Shown here: one piece after another, positions 8,108 through 17,394 of the stretch | Numbering within the stretch: the stretch's first letter is position 1 | How the letters are laid out: every line of letters begins with the position of its first letter | Assembly: GCF_029168315.1 (NCBI RefSeq) | Contig: NZ_JARGYD010000010.1 | Location: forward strand, 95,040-159,039 | DNA: 64,000 nucleotides | Source: Psychromarinibacter halotolerans | Lineage (GTDB): Bacteria; Pseudomonadota; Alphaproteobacteria; Rhodobacterales; Rhodobacteraceae | Direction: 5' to 3' | Position numbers and translations under genes: made by a program | The notes under the pieces: generated by a model | The model's input: the letters and a program-made list of their open reading frames with translations, nothing else | Database searches by the model: none | What the model was told of the DNA's origin: nothing

Positions 8108-10053
8108 GACGTACTCCGAAAGACACCGAGGCCGGCGCCCGCAAGGTCAGCCGCCGCGGGTTCGTTCTGGGCGGCGCGATGGCCGCCTTCGCCGCGCTGC
8201 TGACGGCGCGGATGCGGTACATGCAGGTGGACCAGGCGGACCAGTTCCGCCTGCTGGCCGACGAGAACCGGATCAACATCCGGCTGATCGCCCCGTCGCG
8301 CGGGCTGATCTATGACCGCAACGGCGTGATCCTTGCCGAGAACGAGCAGAACTATCGCGTCGTGATGGTCAAGGAAGATGCCGGTGATGTTGAAGAAGTG
8401 CTGGGAAGACTGCAAAGGATCATAAAACTTCCCGAAGAAGAGTTGGAAAGGGTAAAGAACGAGATCGACCGCCGCAGCCCGTTCGTGCCCGTCACGGTGG
8501 CCGACCGGCTAAGCTGGGAAGCATTCTCGGAGGTGGCGGTGAACGCCCCCGCCCTGCCCGGCGTCAGTCCCGAAGTCGGGCAAAGCCGGATCTATCCGAT
8601 GGACCGCGACTTCGCGCATATCGTCGGCTACGTCGGCCCGGTCAGCGACTATGACCTGACCGAGGGCTACCTGTCCGAGGACGAGGATCCCGTCCTGCAG
8701 ATCCCGAAATTCCAGGTCGGCAAGACCGGGGTCGAGGCGCGGATGGAACACGACTTGCGCGGTCAGGCCGGGACCCGCCGGATCGAGGTGAATGCCCAAG
8801 GCCGCGTGATGCGCGAACTGGACCGGGTCGAGGGCGGCGCCGGCGACAACGTCCAGATGACCATCGACAGCGCGCTGCAGAACTACATTCAGGTCCGGCT
8901 GGGCGAGGAAAGCGCAAGCGCGGTCGTGATGGACTGCGGCAGCGGCGACATCCTTGGGATCGCATCCGCCCCGTCCTTTGACCCGAACCTGTTCGTGCGC
9001 GGCATCAGCGTGCCCGACTACCGCGCGCTTCTCGAGAACGACCACCGCCCGCTGTCGAACAAGACCGTACAGGGCGCGTATCCGCCCGGCTCGACCTTCA
9101 AGATGGTGGTGGCGCTGGCGGCGCTGGAGGACGGCGTGATCGACCGCGAGGAATCGATCTTCTGCGGCGGCTACAAGGAACTGGGCCAGCGCCGGTTCCA
9201 CTGCTGGCGGCGGGGCGGCCACGGCCGTCTGTCGCTGTCCGGCGCGCTGGAACAATCCTGCGACGTCTATTTCTACGAGATCGCCGAACGCGTGGGGATC
9301 GAGAAGATCACCGCGATGGCGCGTCGGCTGGGCCTTGGGCAGCGCCACGACGTGCCGCTGTCCGCCGTGGTCGAGGGCCTGACCCCCACCAAGGCATGGA
9401 AGCGCGAGAACCGCGACGCCGACTGGCTGATCGGCGACACGCTGAACGCCGGGATCGGACAGGGCTTCGTGCTGGCCTCGCCGCTGCAGCTGGCGGTGAT
9501 GACCTCGCGCATCGCGACCGGCCGCGCGCTGACGCCGCGGCTGATCAAGTCGATCAACGCCGAAGAGATCGTGCAAGAGGCCGGCGTGCTGGATATCGAT
9601 CCGGACCACCTGAACTATGTCCGCGAGGGCATGTGGGCGGTGACGAACGGCCGACACGGCAGCGCCCGGTCCAGCCGGGTGGTGGCGGACGGCATGGAGC
9701 TTGCCGGCAAGACCGGCACCAGTCAGGTGCGCAACATCACCGCGGCGGAACGCGCGCGCGGCGTGACCAGCAACGACGACCTGCCGTGGAACCGGCGCGA
9801 CCACGCGCTGTTCGTGTGCTACGCGCCCTATGACCGGCCGCAGGTCGCCTGTTCGGTCGTGGTCGAACACGGCGGCGGCGGTTCGGCGGTGGCGGCGCCC
9901 ATCGCGCGGGACATCATGTTGCAGGCGCTGTACGGCGGCACCCCGCCGCTGGACGCGTACCCGTCCAGCCAGCGCGGCACGATCCGCACACGCCAGCAGG
10001 AACTGCCGCTGCGCGACCCGTCCAGCTATTCAGGCGGTAAGATCCGCGCGTGA
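8104..10053 (+). CDS. mrdA: Penicillin-binding protein 2 (elongasome transpeptidase)
   Basis: 649 aa. It cross-links peptidoglycan in the periplasm during cell elongation. One N-terminal membrane anchor (about residues 17-36) is followed by the dimerisation domain and the transpeptidase domain. The active-site motifs are STFK (nucleophile S330), SCD (385-387) and KTG (536-538). It overlaps mreD and rodA by four bases each and so is translationally coupled within the operon. Confidence 0.97.
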   Translation: MRRTPKDTEAGARKVSRRGFVLGGAMAAFAALLTARMRYMQVDQADQFRLLADENRINIRLIAPSRGLIYDRNGVILAENEQNYRVVMVKEDAGDVEEVLGRLQRIIKLPEEELERVKNEIDRRSPFVPVTVADRLSWEAFSEVAVNAPALPGVSPEVGQSRIYPMDRDFAHIVGYVGPVSDYDLTEGYLSEDEDPVLQIPKFQVGKTGVEARMEHDLRGQAGTRRIEVNAQGRVMRELDRVEGGAGDNVQMTIDSALQNYIQVRLGEESASAVVMDCGSGDILGIASAPSFDPNLFVRGISVPDYRALLENDHRPLSNKTVQGAYPPGSTFKMVVALAALEDGVIDREESIFCGGYKELGQRRFHCWRRGGHGRLSLSGALEQSCDVYFYEIAERVGIEKITAMARRLGLGQRHDVPLSAVVEGLTPTKAWKRENRDADWLIGDTLNAGIGQGFVLASPLQLAVMTSRIATGRALTPRLIKSINAEEIVQEAGVLDIDPDHLNYVREGMWAVTNGRHGSARSSRVVADGMELAGKTGTSQVRNITAAERARGVTSNDDLPWNRRDHALFVCYAPYDRPQVACSVVVEHGGGGSAVAAPIARDIMLQALYGGTPPLDAYPSSQRGTIRTRQQELPLRDPSSYSGGKIRA

Positions 10054-11198
10054 GCTATCTTGAGTATACCGTCAAGCGGGTGCCGACCGGCATCTCGAAG
10101 GTGTTGTACCTGAACTGGGCGATCCTGCTGCTGGTGTCGGCGGCGGCCTCTGTCGGGTTCATCATGCTGTATTCGGTCGCGGGCGGCTCGATGTCTCCTT
10201 GGGTCGAACCGCAGATGAAGCGGTTCGCGCTGGGGCTGGTGCTGATGATCTCGGTCGCGATGGTCCCGATCTGGTTCTGGCGCAATATCTCTGGCGTGGC
10301 CTATGCCGTGTCTTTGTTGCTGCTGATCGGGGTGGAGTTCATGGGCGCCATCGGCATGGGCGCCCAGCGGTGGATCGAGATCGGCGGCTTTCGTCTGCAA
10401 CCCTCCGAGCTGATGAAGGTCACGCTCGTGATGCTGCTGGCGGCCTATTACGACTGGCTTGACGTCAAAAAGGTGTCGCGGCCGCTTTGGGTGGTGGTGC
10501 CCGTGGTGCTGATCCTGCTGCCCACGTACCTTGTGCTGCGCCAGCCCGACCTTGGCACCGCGCTGCTGCTGGTGATCGGCGGCGCGCTTGTGATGTTCGT
10601 GGCGGGCGTGAACTGGATGTACTTCGCCGCGGTGGCGGCGGCGGGCGGCGGCATGGTGACGGCGGTGTTCTATTCCCGCGGCACGGCGTGGCAGTTGCTG
10701 AAAGACTACCAGTACCGGCGGATCGACACCTTCCTGAACCCGGAAACGGATCCGCTGGGCGCGGGCTATCACATCACCCAGTCGAAGATCGCGCTGGGGT
10801 CCGGCGGCTGGACCGGACGCGGCTTCATGCAGGGCACCCAGTCGCGGCTGAACTTCCTGCCCGAGAAGCACACCGACTTCATCTTCACCACGCTGGCCGA
10901 GGAATTCGGGTTCATCGGCGGCGTGTCGTTGCTGTCGATCTACGCGCTGATCATCTTCTTCTGCGTCGTGTCCGCGATGAACAACCAGAACCGGTATGGC
11001 GCGATCCTGACCTTGGGGATCGCGGCGACGTTCTTCCTGTATTTCGCGGTGAACATGTCGATGGTCATGGGGCTGGCCCCCGTGGTGGGCGTGCCGCTGC
11101 CGCTGGTCAGCTATGGCGGCTCGGCGATGCTGGTGCTACTCATTGCCTTCGGACTGGTCCAGTCCGCCCACATACACCGACCCAGACTGCGCTCATGA
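10050..11198 (+). CDS. rodA: Peptidoglycan glycosyltransferase RodA
   Basis: 382 aa SEDS-family membrane protein with about ten hydrophobic segments. It polymerises glycan strands with PBP2. Family features include the QPDLGTALL loop (LRQPDLGTALLL) and the C-terminal PLPLVSYGGSAM motif. It starts with GTG at 10050 inside the mrdA stop (GTGA). Last gene of the canonical operon, with the ghrA-like gene coupled to its stop. Confidence 0.96.
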   Translation: MSYLEYTVKRVPTGISKVLYLNWAILLLVSAAASVGFIMLYSVAGGSMSPWVEPQMKRFALGLVLMISVAMVPIWFWRNISGVAYAVSLLLLIGVEFMGAIGMGAQRWIEIGGFRLQPSELMKVTLVMLLAAYYDWLDVKKVSRPLWVVVPVVLILLPTYLVLRQPDLGTALLLVIGGALVMFVAGVNWMYFAAVAAAGGGMVTAVFYSRGTAWQLLKDYQYRRIDTFLNPETDPLGAGYHITQSKIALGSGGWTGRGFMQGTQSRLNFLPEKHTDFIFTTLAEEFGFIGGVSLLSIYALIIFFCVVSAMNNQNRYGAILTLGIAATFFLYFAVNMSMVMGLAPVVGVPLPLVSYGGSAMLVLLIAFGLVQSAHIHRPRLRS

Positions 11199-12127
11199 CA
11201 CTGAAGATCCTGTTCGACGGCGGCGCCGACCGCTGGCCCGATTATCGCGACCCGCTGACCGCCGCGCTGGCGGCGGCAGGCATCGACGCCGAAATCCGGC
11301 TGGACTGGCCCCCGGCCGAGGTCGATTACATCATCTATGCCCCGCGCGACACGCCCACCGACTTTTCGCCCTTCACCCGCGCCAAGGCGGTGCTGAACCT
11401 GTGGGCCGGGGTCGAGAAGATCACCGGCAACCCCACCCTGACCCAGCCGCTGACCCGGATGGTCGACACCGGCCTGACCGAGGGCATGGTGGAATACGTC
11501 ACCGGCCACGTGCTGCGCCATCACCTTGGGATGGATGCGCATATCGTGAACCCGGACCACACCTGGCACTGGGCGCCGCCGCCGCTGGCGCGCAACCGTC
11601 CCGTCACGGTGCTGGGCCTTGGCGAACTGGGCAGCGCCTGCGCCCGCGCGCTGGCGGCGCTGAATTTTCCCGTCACCGGCTGGAGCCGCAGCCAGAAGGA
11701 CATCGAGGGCGTCACCTGCCTGTCCGGCGACGATGGGTTGGCGCGGGCCCTGTCGACGGCAGAGATCCTTGTCCTGCTGCTGCCCGACACGCCGGCGACC
11801 ACGAACCTGATGGATGCCGACCGGCTGGCGGCGCTGCCGGAGGGCGCGGTCATCGTGAACCCCGGCCGCGGGCCGCTGATCGACGACGACGCCCTGATCG
11901 CGGCGCTGGACCGGGGCCACGTCGGCCACGCGACGCTGGACGTGTTCCGGGTCGAGCCGCTGCCGGCGGATCACCCGTTCTGGGCGCATCCCAAGGTGAC
12001 GATCACCCCCCACGTCGCCAGCGAGACCCGCGCCGACACCGCGTCCGAGGTGGTCGCCGAGAACATCCGCCGGTCCGAGGCGGGCGAGCCTTTGTTGTTC
12101 CGCGTCGACCGCGACGCCGGGTACTGA
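11195..12127 (+). CDS. Glyoxylate/hydroxypyruvate reductase A-like dehydrogenase
   Basis: 310 aa member of the D-2-hydroxyacid dehydrogenase family, closest in layout to GhrA. The NAD(P)-binding motif is GLGELGSACARAL, and NPGRGPLIDDDAL and the catalytic-His region PHVASETR are present. Such enzymes reduce glyoxylate and hydroxypyruvate in the cytoplasm. The ATG at 11195 overlaps the rodA stop in ATGA, so it is a metabolic gene coupled to a cell-shape operon. A longer upstream frame exists but only as a shadow of rodA. A copy of the dispersed element follows the stop. Confidence 0.9.
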   Translation: MTLKILFDGGADRWPDYRDPLTAALAAAGIDAEIRLDWPPAEVDYIIYAPRDTPTDFSPFTRAKAVLNLWAGVEKITGNPTLTQPLTRMVDTGLTEGMVEYVTGHVLRHHLGMDAHIVNPDHTWHWAPPPLARNRPVTVLGLGELGSACARALAALNFPVTGWSRSQKDIEGVTCLSGDDGLARALSTAEILVLLLPDTPATTNLMDADRLAALPEGAVIVNPGRGPLIDDDALIAALDRGHVGHATLDVFRVEPLPADHPFWAHPKVTITPHVASETRADTASEVVAENIRRSEAGEPLLFRVDRDAGY

Positions 12128-12143
12128 GGGACGCGCGGCAAAG

Positions 12144-12210
12144 AGGGGGCGTTGCCCCCCGCGCGCTGCGCCCGCTCCCTCCCCCCAAGGTACTTGGAAA
12201 GAGAAGAAGC
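12144..12210 (+). repeat. Dispersed intergenic hairpin element, copy 2
   Basis: A hairpin-like GGGGGCGTTGCCCCC (starting 12145) precedes CCCCCCAAGGTACTTGGAAA and GAGAAGAAG. It is the same order and orientation as copy 1, 17 bases after the ghrA-like stop. AGGTACTT replaces AGGTATTT of the other copies. Confidence 0.7.
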
Positions 12211-12278
12211 GCAGGGGGCGGGGACCGGACGATTTGGACCGGACACTTCGGACTGGGCGCTGAAAGGACCGTGCGGGC

Positions 12279-13238
12279 ATGAAGCTGAACCCTCTGAGGA
12301 TATTTCTGGCCATCGTGGACACCGGGAGTCAGCATGGGGCCGCGCGCGCGTTGGGGCTGAGCCAGCCTGCGGTGACGAAGGCGTTGCAGCGGCTGGAGAC
12401 CGATCTGGACGTGCGGCTGTTCGACCGGTCCGTTCATGGCGCGGAACTGACCGAGTACGGGCAGGCCTTGCTGATGCACGCGCGGCTGGTCGATGCCGAG
12501 CTGAAGGCCGGGATCGACACGCTGAACCACATCAAGGGCGAACGGGCCGGGTCGGTGTCGGTTGCGCTGGCGCATATGCCCGCGACGTTGCTGATGCCGC
12601 GCGTTATGAGCGGGTTCCGCAAGGAGTGGCCCGACGTGCGGGTCCGCGTCGCCGCCAGCGCCTATCCGTTCCTGCTGCCGCAGGTCCGCGAGGGGGCGCT
12701 GGATTTCGCGATCTCGCCCGCGCCGGAAGAGAACTGGCCCGAGGACCTGCTGCGCGTGCCGCTGCTGTCGACCACGCTGACGCCCGTCGTCCGCATCGGG
12801 CATCCGCTGGCGGGCGCAACCTCGCTTGAGGCGCTTGCCGAGGCGGAGTGGGTGCTGCCGACGCAGGAATGCGCCACCGCACAGGCGTTGCGGGCGGCGA
12901 TGCACGGGGCCGGACTGCCGCGACCGGCCTGCATGGTGACCTGCGAGACCTTCACCGGGCTGATGACGACGGTTTCGGCCAGCGACATGGTCGGGCTGAT
13001 CCCGCTGGAGATGGTGCATTCCATCGCCGCACCCGTGGGCGTGGTCGAGGTGCCCGTCGCCGAGCGGATGCAGGGCGCGGACCTGTGCCTGATCCGGCGG
13101 CGCGCCAGCGTGCCGACCCCGGCGGCCGCCGCGCTGGCCGACCGGCTGGCGCGGGCGGCGCGGGCCCTGCCCGGCGGTGTGTCCGAGACGGCCGCGACCG
13201 GCGGCGGTGCGGCCCCGGTTCCGGCAGGCGACCGCTGA
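12279..13238 (+). CDS. LysR-family transcriptional regulator
   Basis: 319 aa. The N-terminal winged helix-turn-helix (FLAIVDTGSQHGAARALGLS, then QPAVTKALQRLE) is followed by a periplasmic-binding-protein-like effector domain. SD AAGGA lies before the ATG. It lies upstream of and on the same strand as the TRAP genes, not divergent as is usual for LysR. The 17-base palindrome directly after its stop is its likely binding site or a terminator. The inducer is probably the TRAP substrate. Confidence 0.92.
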   Translation: MKLNPLRIFLAIVDTGSQHGAARALGLSQPAVTKALQRLETDLDVRLFDRSVHGAELTEYGQALLMHARLVDAELKAGIDTLNHIKGERAGSVSVALAHMPATLLMPRVMSGFRKEWPDVRVRVAASAYPFLLPQVREGALDFAISPAPEENWPEDLLRVPLLSTTLTPVVRIGHPLAGATSLEALAEAEWVLPTQECATAQALRAAMHGAGLPRPACMVTCETFTGLMTTVSASDMVGLIPLEMVHSIAAPVGVVEVPVAERMQGADLCLIRRRASVPTPAAAALADRLARAARALPGGVSETAATGGGAAPVPAGDR

Positions 13239-13241
13239 CGG

Positions 13242-13258
13242 GATAACCATCGGTTATC
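13242..13258. promoter_or_regulatory. Perfect palindrome with LysR T-N11-A pattern
   Basis: GATAACC-ATC-GGTTATC, arms identical over 7 bases. It contains T-N11-A, the LysR-type recognition pattern, in the short gap between the LysR gene and the TRAP operon. A T-rich stretch (T6) follows at about 13268, so it could instead be the lysR terminator, or do both. Confidence 0.5.
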
Positions 13259-13445
13259 ACCCTGATTATTTTTTGGCTTCCGGGCTGTTGTCGGGCCCCT
13301 ATGGTGAAAGCTGTCCCTGCGCCAGCGCGTCTCCTCCGAGGCTGGCCAGCCGGGCCGCGACCCGTTGCGGCGGGTCATGCGCAGACCGCCAAGAAACACC
13401 CGAGGCGCACCCATGTGCCCGGCTCCATCAACAGGGAGTTCTTCC

Positions 13446-14447
13446 GTGAAAACCATTTTCCGCGCGCTTGCCGTCGCCGGCGCCCTTGCCACGTCGGCCG
13501 CGATCCCGGCCTTTGCCCAAGACATCAAGGTCGGGCTGTCGCTGCCCGAGGGCATGGCCGATTTCGACTTCATCAACGGCATGTACGAGACCTTCAAGAC
13601 CGAGGTCGAAGCCAATTCCGACATGACCGTGGACATCGTCTATGGCGGTGCGCTGGGGGCACCGAACGACCGGCTGGCGCAGATGCGCCGCGGCGTGATC
13701 CAGATGAGCGATGCCGCCGACGGCAACATCGCCACCGTCTTTCCCGACATCCAGATCCTGAACATGCCTTACCTGTTCTCCAGCATCGAACAGGCACGCG
13801 CCGTGCTGGACGGCGAGTTCGGCGACGCGCTGGCGGAGTCGCTGCGCGAAGAGACCGGCATCAAGGTGCTGGGCTGGTGGGAATCCGGCGGGTTCAAGCA
13901 TTTCAGCGCCAGCACCCCGATCGCTACGCCCGCCGACATGGAGGGTCTGAAGATGCGCGTTCTCGGCCCGCTTGCCACCATTCCGGTCGAGGCGCTGGGT
14001 GCCTCTGCCGCGCCGGTGGCCTTCAGCGAGCTGTACACCTCGCTGAAAACCGGTGTGGTTGATGGGCAGGACAACTCTGTCACCGTCTTCAACCTTGTGA
14101 AGCTGTACGAGGTGCAGCCGCACCTGGCGCTGACCGCGCACACCTATGCCTTCGGCCCGCTGGGCATCAACGACGGCTTCTTTTCCGGTCTCGACGCGGA
14201 CAAGCAGGCGGTGATCATGGCCGCGGCCGAAGCGGCGATCAACTTCAACCGGGACACGTCGAGCGCGAAGGACAGTGCCGCCGTGGACTTCGCCCGCGGG
14301 AACGGCGTCGAGGTGCTGGAACTGGACGATGCCGCGAAGGCGGCCTTCGCCGAGATCATGCAGCCGGTCGCAATCGAGTGGCTGAAAGAGAACGTCGACA
14401 CGCCCGCGCTGGTCGACGAAGCCATCTCGGCCGCTGGCGCCGAGTGA
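13446..14447 (+). CDS. TRAP transporter substrate-binding protein (DctP family)
   Basis: 333 aa periplasmic binding protein with an N-terminal signal peptide ending SAAIPAFA before QDIKVGLSL. GTG 13446 is taken as the start because AGGGAG lies 9 bases upstream and the signal peptide begins there; the frame is open further 5' but reads as non-coding. DctP proteins bind carboxylates and deliver them to the DctQM membrane part. The following genes complete the transporter. The ligand cannot be named from sequence. Confidence 0.93.
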   Translation: MKTIFRALAVAGALATSAAIPAFAQDIKVGLSLPEGMADFDFINGMYETFKTEVEANSDMTVDIVYGGALGAPNDRLAQMRRGVIQMSDAADGNIATVFPDIQILNMPYLFSSIEQARAVLDGEFGDALAESLREETGIKVLGWWESGGFKHFSASTPIATPADMEGLKMRVLGPLATIPVEALGASAAPVAFSELYTSLKTGVVDGQDNSVTVFNLVKLYEVQPHLALTAHTYAFGPLGINDGFFSGLDADKQAVIMAAAEAAINFNRDTSSAKDSAAVDFARGNGVEVLELDDAAKAAFAEIMQPVAIEWLKENVDTPALVDEAISAAGAE

Positions 14448-14458
14448 GCCCCGCGCCG

Positions 14459-14932
14459 ATGATGCGGATCGTGAACCTTGTCGACGGGGCCCTGCGCGGC
14501 CTCGTCGCACTCTGCCTGATGGCGCTGACCGGGCTGGTGATCTTTCAGGTCGTCAGCCGGTACGTCTTTGGCAGCGTGCCGCTGTTCGCGGAAGAGACCG
14601 CGCGGTTCGCGATGATCTGGATGGCGATGATGGCCGCGGCGCTGGGCGTGCGCGACGCCACCAACATCCGCATCGACCTGCTGCCCGCCGCGTTCGGACG
14701 CCTGTCGGCCAAGGCGCGGCGCGTGCTGGAGGCGGGACTGGAAACCGTTTCGCTGGCCGTCTTCCTTGTTCTGGCGTGGTACGGGCTGGACGCGATGCTG
14801 TTCGCCCACGGGCAGGACAGCCCGGGCATGGGCATTCCGCTGTCGTATCCCTATGCCGTGATGCCGGTCGCCTTCGTCTGCGCCGCGGGCTTCTCGGTGC
14901 TGCGGATCGTGTACGGGCCGCCCGTCGAATGA
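14459..14932 (+). CDS. TRAP transporter small permease (DctQ family)
   Basis: 157 aa with four membrane helices (for example LVALCLMALTGLVIFQVVSRYVFG and VSLAVFLVLAWYGLDAM). It is the small membrane subunit that supports DctM. ATG 14459 (MMRIVNLVDG) is preferred; a GTG at 14444 that overlaps the dctP stop (GTGA) would add five residues and would give coupling. It overlaps the next gene by ATGA. Confidence 0.9.
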   Translation: MMRIVNLVDGALRGLVALCLMALTGLVIFQVVSRYVFGSVPLFAEETARFAMIWMAMMAAALGVRDATNIRIDLLPAAFGRLSAKARRVLEAGLETVSLAVFLVLAWYGLDAMLFAHGQDSPGMGIPLSYPYAVMPVAFVCAAGFSVLRIVYGPPVE

Positions 14933-16221
14933 CACCGTCGCTGACCGTTCTCATCGTCAGTTTCGTGGCGCTGCTGATCCTCGGGCTTCCCGTGGCGTGG
15001 TCGATGATCGCCGCGATCCTTGCGTGGACGCTGTTCACCGATAATTTCTACGCCCTGCCGGTGATCGCCGAACGGGTGTTTCAGGGCATGGACAGCTTCG
15101 TGCTGATGGCCGTGCCGCTGTTCATCCTTGCGGGCGAGCTGGTCAATGCCGGGCGCATCACCGAACGGCTTGTGTCCTTCGCCAACGCGCTGTTCGGCTG
15201 GATGCGGGGCGGGCTGGCGCAGGTGAACGTCGGCGCCTCGATCCTGTTCGCGGGGATCACCGGGGTCGCGCTGGGCGACATCGCCGCGCTGGGGCGGATC
15301 TTTATCCCGGCGATGGTGCAACAGGGCTATTCCGCCGCCTACGCCGCTGCGGTGACCGCGTCGTCCTCGATCATTGGGCCGATGGTGCCACCGTCGCTGA
15401 TCGCGGTGATCTACGGGTCGATGACCGACCTGTCGATCGGCGCGCTGATGGCGGCGACGCTGGTGCCGGGCCTGCTGATCGGCGCGGCGCAGATGCTGCT
15501 GATCGCGGTACAGGCGCGGCGGCAGAACTTCCCGACGGTCGAGATGGACCGCAGCCCGCGCGCGATGACCCGCGTCACCGGGCAGGCGATCCTGCCGCTG
15601 ATGCTGCCGGTGATCATCCTTGCGGGGATGCTGGGCGGGCTGATGACCCCGACCGAGGCCGGGGCCGTCGCCGCGCTGTATGCCGCGCTGATCTCGCTGG
15701 TGCTGTACCGCGCGATCCGCGTTCGGGACCTGTGGCCGGTGTTCGGACGGTCGGCGCTGTTCTCGGGGCAGCTGCTGATCATCGTCGGATGCGGTGCCGC
15801 GTTCAGCTGGGTGATGGGGATGGAGAACGTCCCGCGCCTGATCGGCGGCCAGATCGAGGGCATGGGCCTAGGCTATGTCGGCACCATGCTGATCTTCAAC
15901 GCGGTTCTGCTGGTGCTTGGCATGGTGATCGACCCGACCACGGTGATCATCCTGTTCGGCCCGCTGCTGTCCGCCGCCGCGATGCACGCGGGCATCGATC
16001 CGCTGCACTTCGGCGTCATCGCCATCCTGAACCTCAACGTCGGCCTGCTGACCCCGCCGCTGGGCGTGTGCCTGTTCGCGGCCGAGCGGCTGGCGGGGTG
16101 CGGCCTGATCCCGCTTTTGCGCGAAACGGCACCCTTCCTGTTGGTGTCGCTGATCACGCTTGCTATCGTCGCCGCCTTCCCCGGCCTCAGCCTTTGGCTG
16201 CCCACCCTGATGGGCTTCTGA
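14929..16221 (+). CDS. TRAP transporter large permease (DctM family)
   Basis: 430 aa with about twelve membrane helices, the normal size for DctM. It uses the sodium or proton gradient to move the DctP-bound substrate into the cytoplasm. The start at 14929 lies inside the dctQ stop. A long in-frame extension 5' is a shadow of dctQ. Typical loops (GITGVALGDIAALG, GLMTPTEAGAVAALYA) are present. Confidence 0.94.
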   Translation: MTPSLTVLIVSFVALLILGLPVAWSMIAAILAWTLFTDNFYALPVIAERVFQGMDSFVLMAVPLFILAGELVNAGRITERLVSFANALFGWMRGGLAQVNVGASILFAGITGVALGDIAALGRIFIPAMVQQGYSAAYAAAVTASSSIIGPMVPPSLIAVIYGSMTDLSIGALMAATLVPGLLIGAAQMLLIAVQARRQNFPTVEMDRSPRAMTRVTGQAILPLMLPVIILAGMLGGLMTPTEAGAVAALYAALISLVLYRAIRVRDLWPVFGRSALFSGQLLIIVGCGAAFSWVMGMENVPRLIGGQIEGMGLGYVGTMLIFNAVLLVLGMVIDPTTVIILFGPLLSAAAMHAGIDPLHFGVIAILNLNVGLLTPPLGVCLFAAERLAGCGLIPLLRETAPFLLVSLITLAIVAAFPGLSLWLPTLMGF

Positions 16222-16251
16222 CCCCTACCCCAATACGGAGACCTTCGCGCC

Positions 16252-17394
16252 ATGACATCCAACACCGACGGCTCGGGCTATTTCCTGTACCACTCGATCG
16301 GCATGTACCCCGGCAAGTCCGAGGCGATGGCGGCGGCACTGACCGATTACGCGCAGACATGGGGCACGCCGGACGACAGCCAGTGGCCGCAGGTGCTGGG
16401 CGGGCGGCAACGATTCATCGACCTGTGGTGCCAGCTGATCGGCGCCGAGGCGGGGACGGTAACCTCGGCCGAGAACGTGACCACCGCGCTGCTAAGCCTG
16501 ATCGGCGGCCTGCCGGAGGACCACCTGCGCGGCCGCAGCCTGCTGGTGGCGGGCGACTGTTTCCCTAGCCTGCATTTCCTGCTGGCCGGACTGGCGCCGC
16601 GGCTGGGCTTCACCCTGCACACCGTGCCGCTGCGCGAGGGCGAAAGCTGGGTGCGCGACGAGGACATGATCGCCGCGTGGGACGACACCGTCGGGCTGGC
16701 GCTGCTGACCTTCGTGACCTCGACCGCGTCGCACCGGTGCGACCTTGAAACGCTGGTGGCGCACGGGCGGAAGATGGGCAGCCTTGTTGGGGTCGACGTC
16801 ACGCAGGGGATCGGCCTGCTGCCCTATCGCGTCGACGCGCCCGCCGTGGACTTTACCGTCTCGACCAGTCTGAAATGGCTGGGCGGCACCTCGGGCGCGG
16901 GCATCCTGCACGTCGCGCGCCCCTTGCTGGAACAGTGCCGCCCGGAACTGCGCGGCTGGTTCAGCCAAGAGAACCCGTTCTCGTGGGATCTGGATGCCTT
17001 CACCTTCGCGTCCGACGCACGGCGGTTCGACCACGGCACGCCCTCGGCGCTGGCCTGTCTTGGCTCGGTTCCGGCGCTGGAATGGAACGCGGCGCAGGAC
17101 GGAGCGGCGATGCTGGCGCACAACCGCGCGCTGTCGCGGCGCATTCTGGACGCCGCGCCCGAACTTGGCCTGACCCCGGTCAGCCCGGACGACGACGCGC
17201 GCCGGGGCGGCAGCGTCATGCTGCGTCTGCCCGAAGGACCGGAACCGGCCAGCGTTGTGTCCAGCCTGCGCGAGGTCGGGCTGTACACCGACTGCCGGGG
17301 CCGCACCCTGCGCCTGTCGCCCGGATCTGTCACGACCGAGGACGGGGTGAACCGCCTGCTGGGTGCGCTGGCGCAACTGCGGGCGCCTGCATGA
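16252..17394 (+). CDS. PLP-dependent class V aminotransferase / kynureninase-like enzyme
   Basis: 380 aa. The fold-type I PLP pattern is clear: VDVTQGIGLLPY places the cofactor-binding Asp at D182 and TSLKWLGGTSG gives the Schiff-base lysine at K208. It resembles kynureninase and class V transferases, which act on amino acids in the cytoplasm. It is the first gene after a TRAP transporter and is coupled (ATGA) to the SRPBCC gene, so it probably degrades the imported compound. Kynureninase activity itself is not shown; no other kynurenine-pathway gene is near. Confidence 0.75.
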   Translation: MTSNTDGSGYFLYHSIGMYPGKSEAMAAALTDYAQTWGTPDDSQWPQVLGGRQRFIDLWCQLIGAEAGTVTSAENVTTALLSLIGGLPEDHLRGRSLLVAGDCFPSLHFLLAGLAPRLGFTLHTVPLREGESWVRDEDMIAAWDDTVGLALLTFVTSTASHRCDLETLVAHGRKMGSLVGVDVTQGIGLLPYRVDAPAVDFTVSTSLKWLGGTSGAGILHVARPLLEQCRPELRGWFSQENPFSWDLDAFTFASDARRFDHGTPSALACLGSVPALEWNAAQDGAAMLAHNRALSRRILDAAPELGLTPVSPDDDARRGGSVMLRLPEGPEPASVVSSLREVGLYTDCRGRTLRLSPGSVTTEDGVNRLLGALAQLRAPA

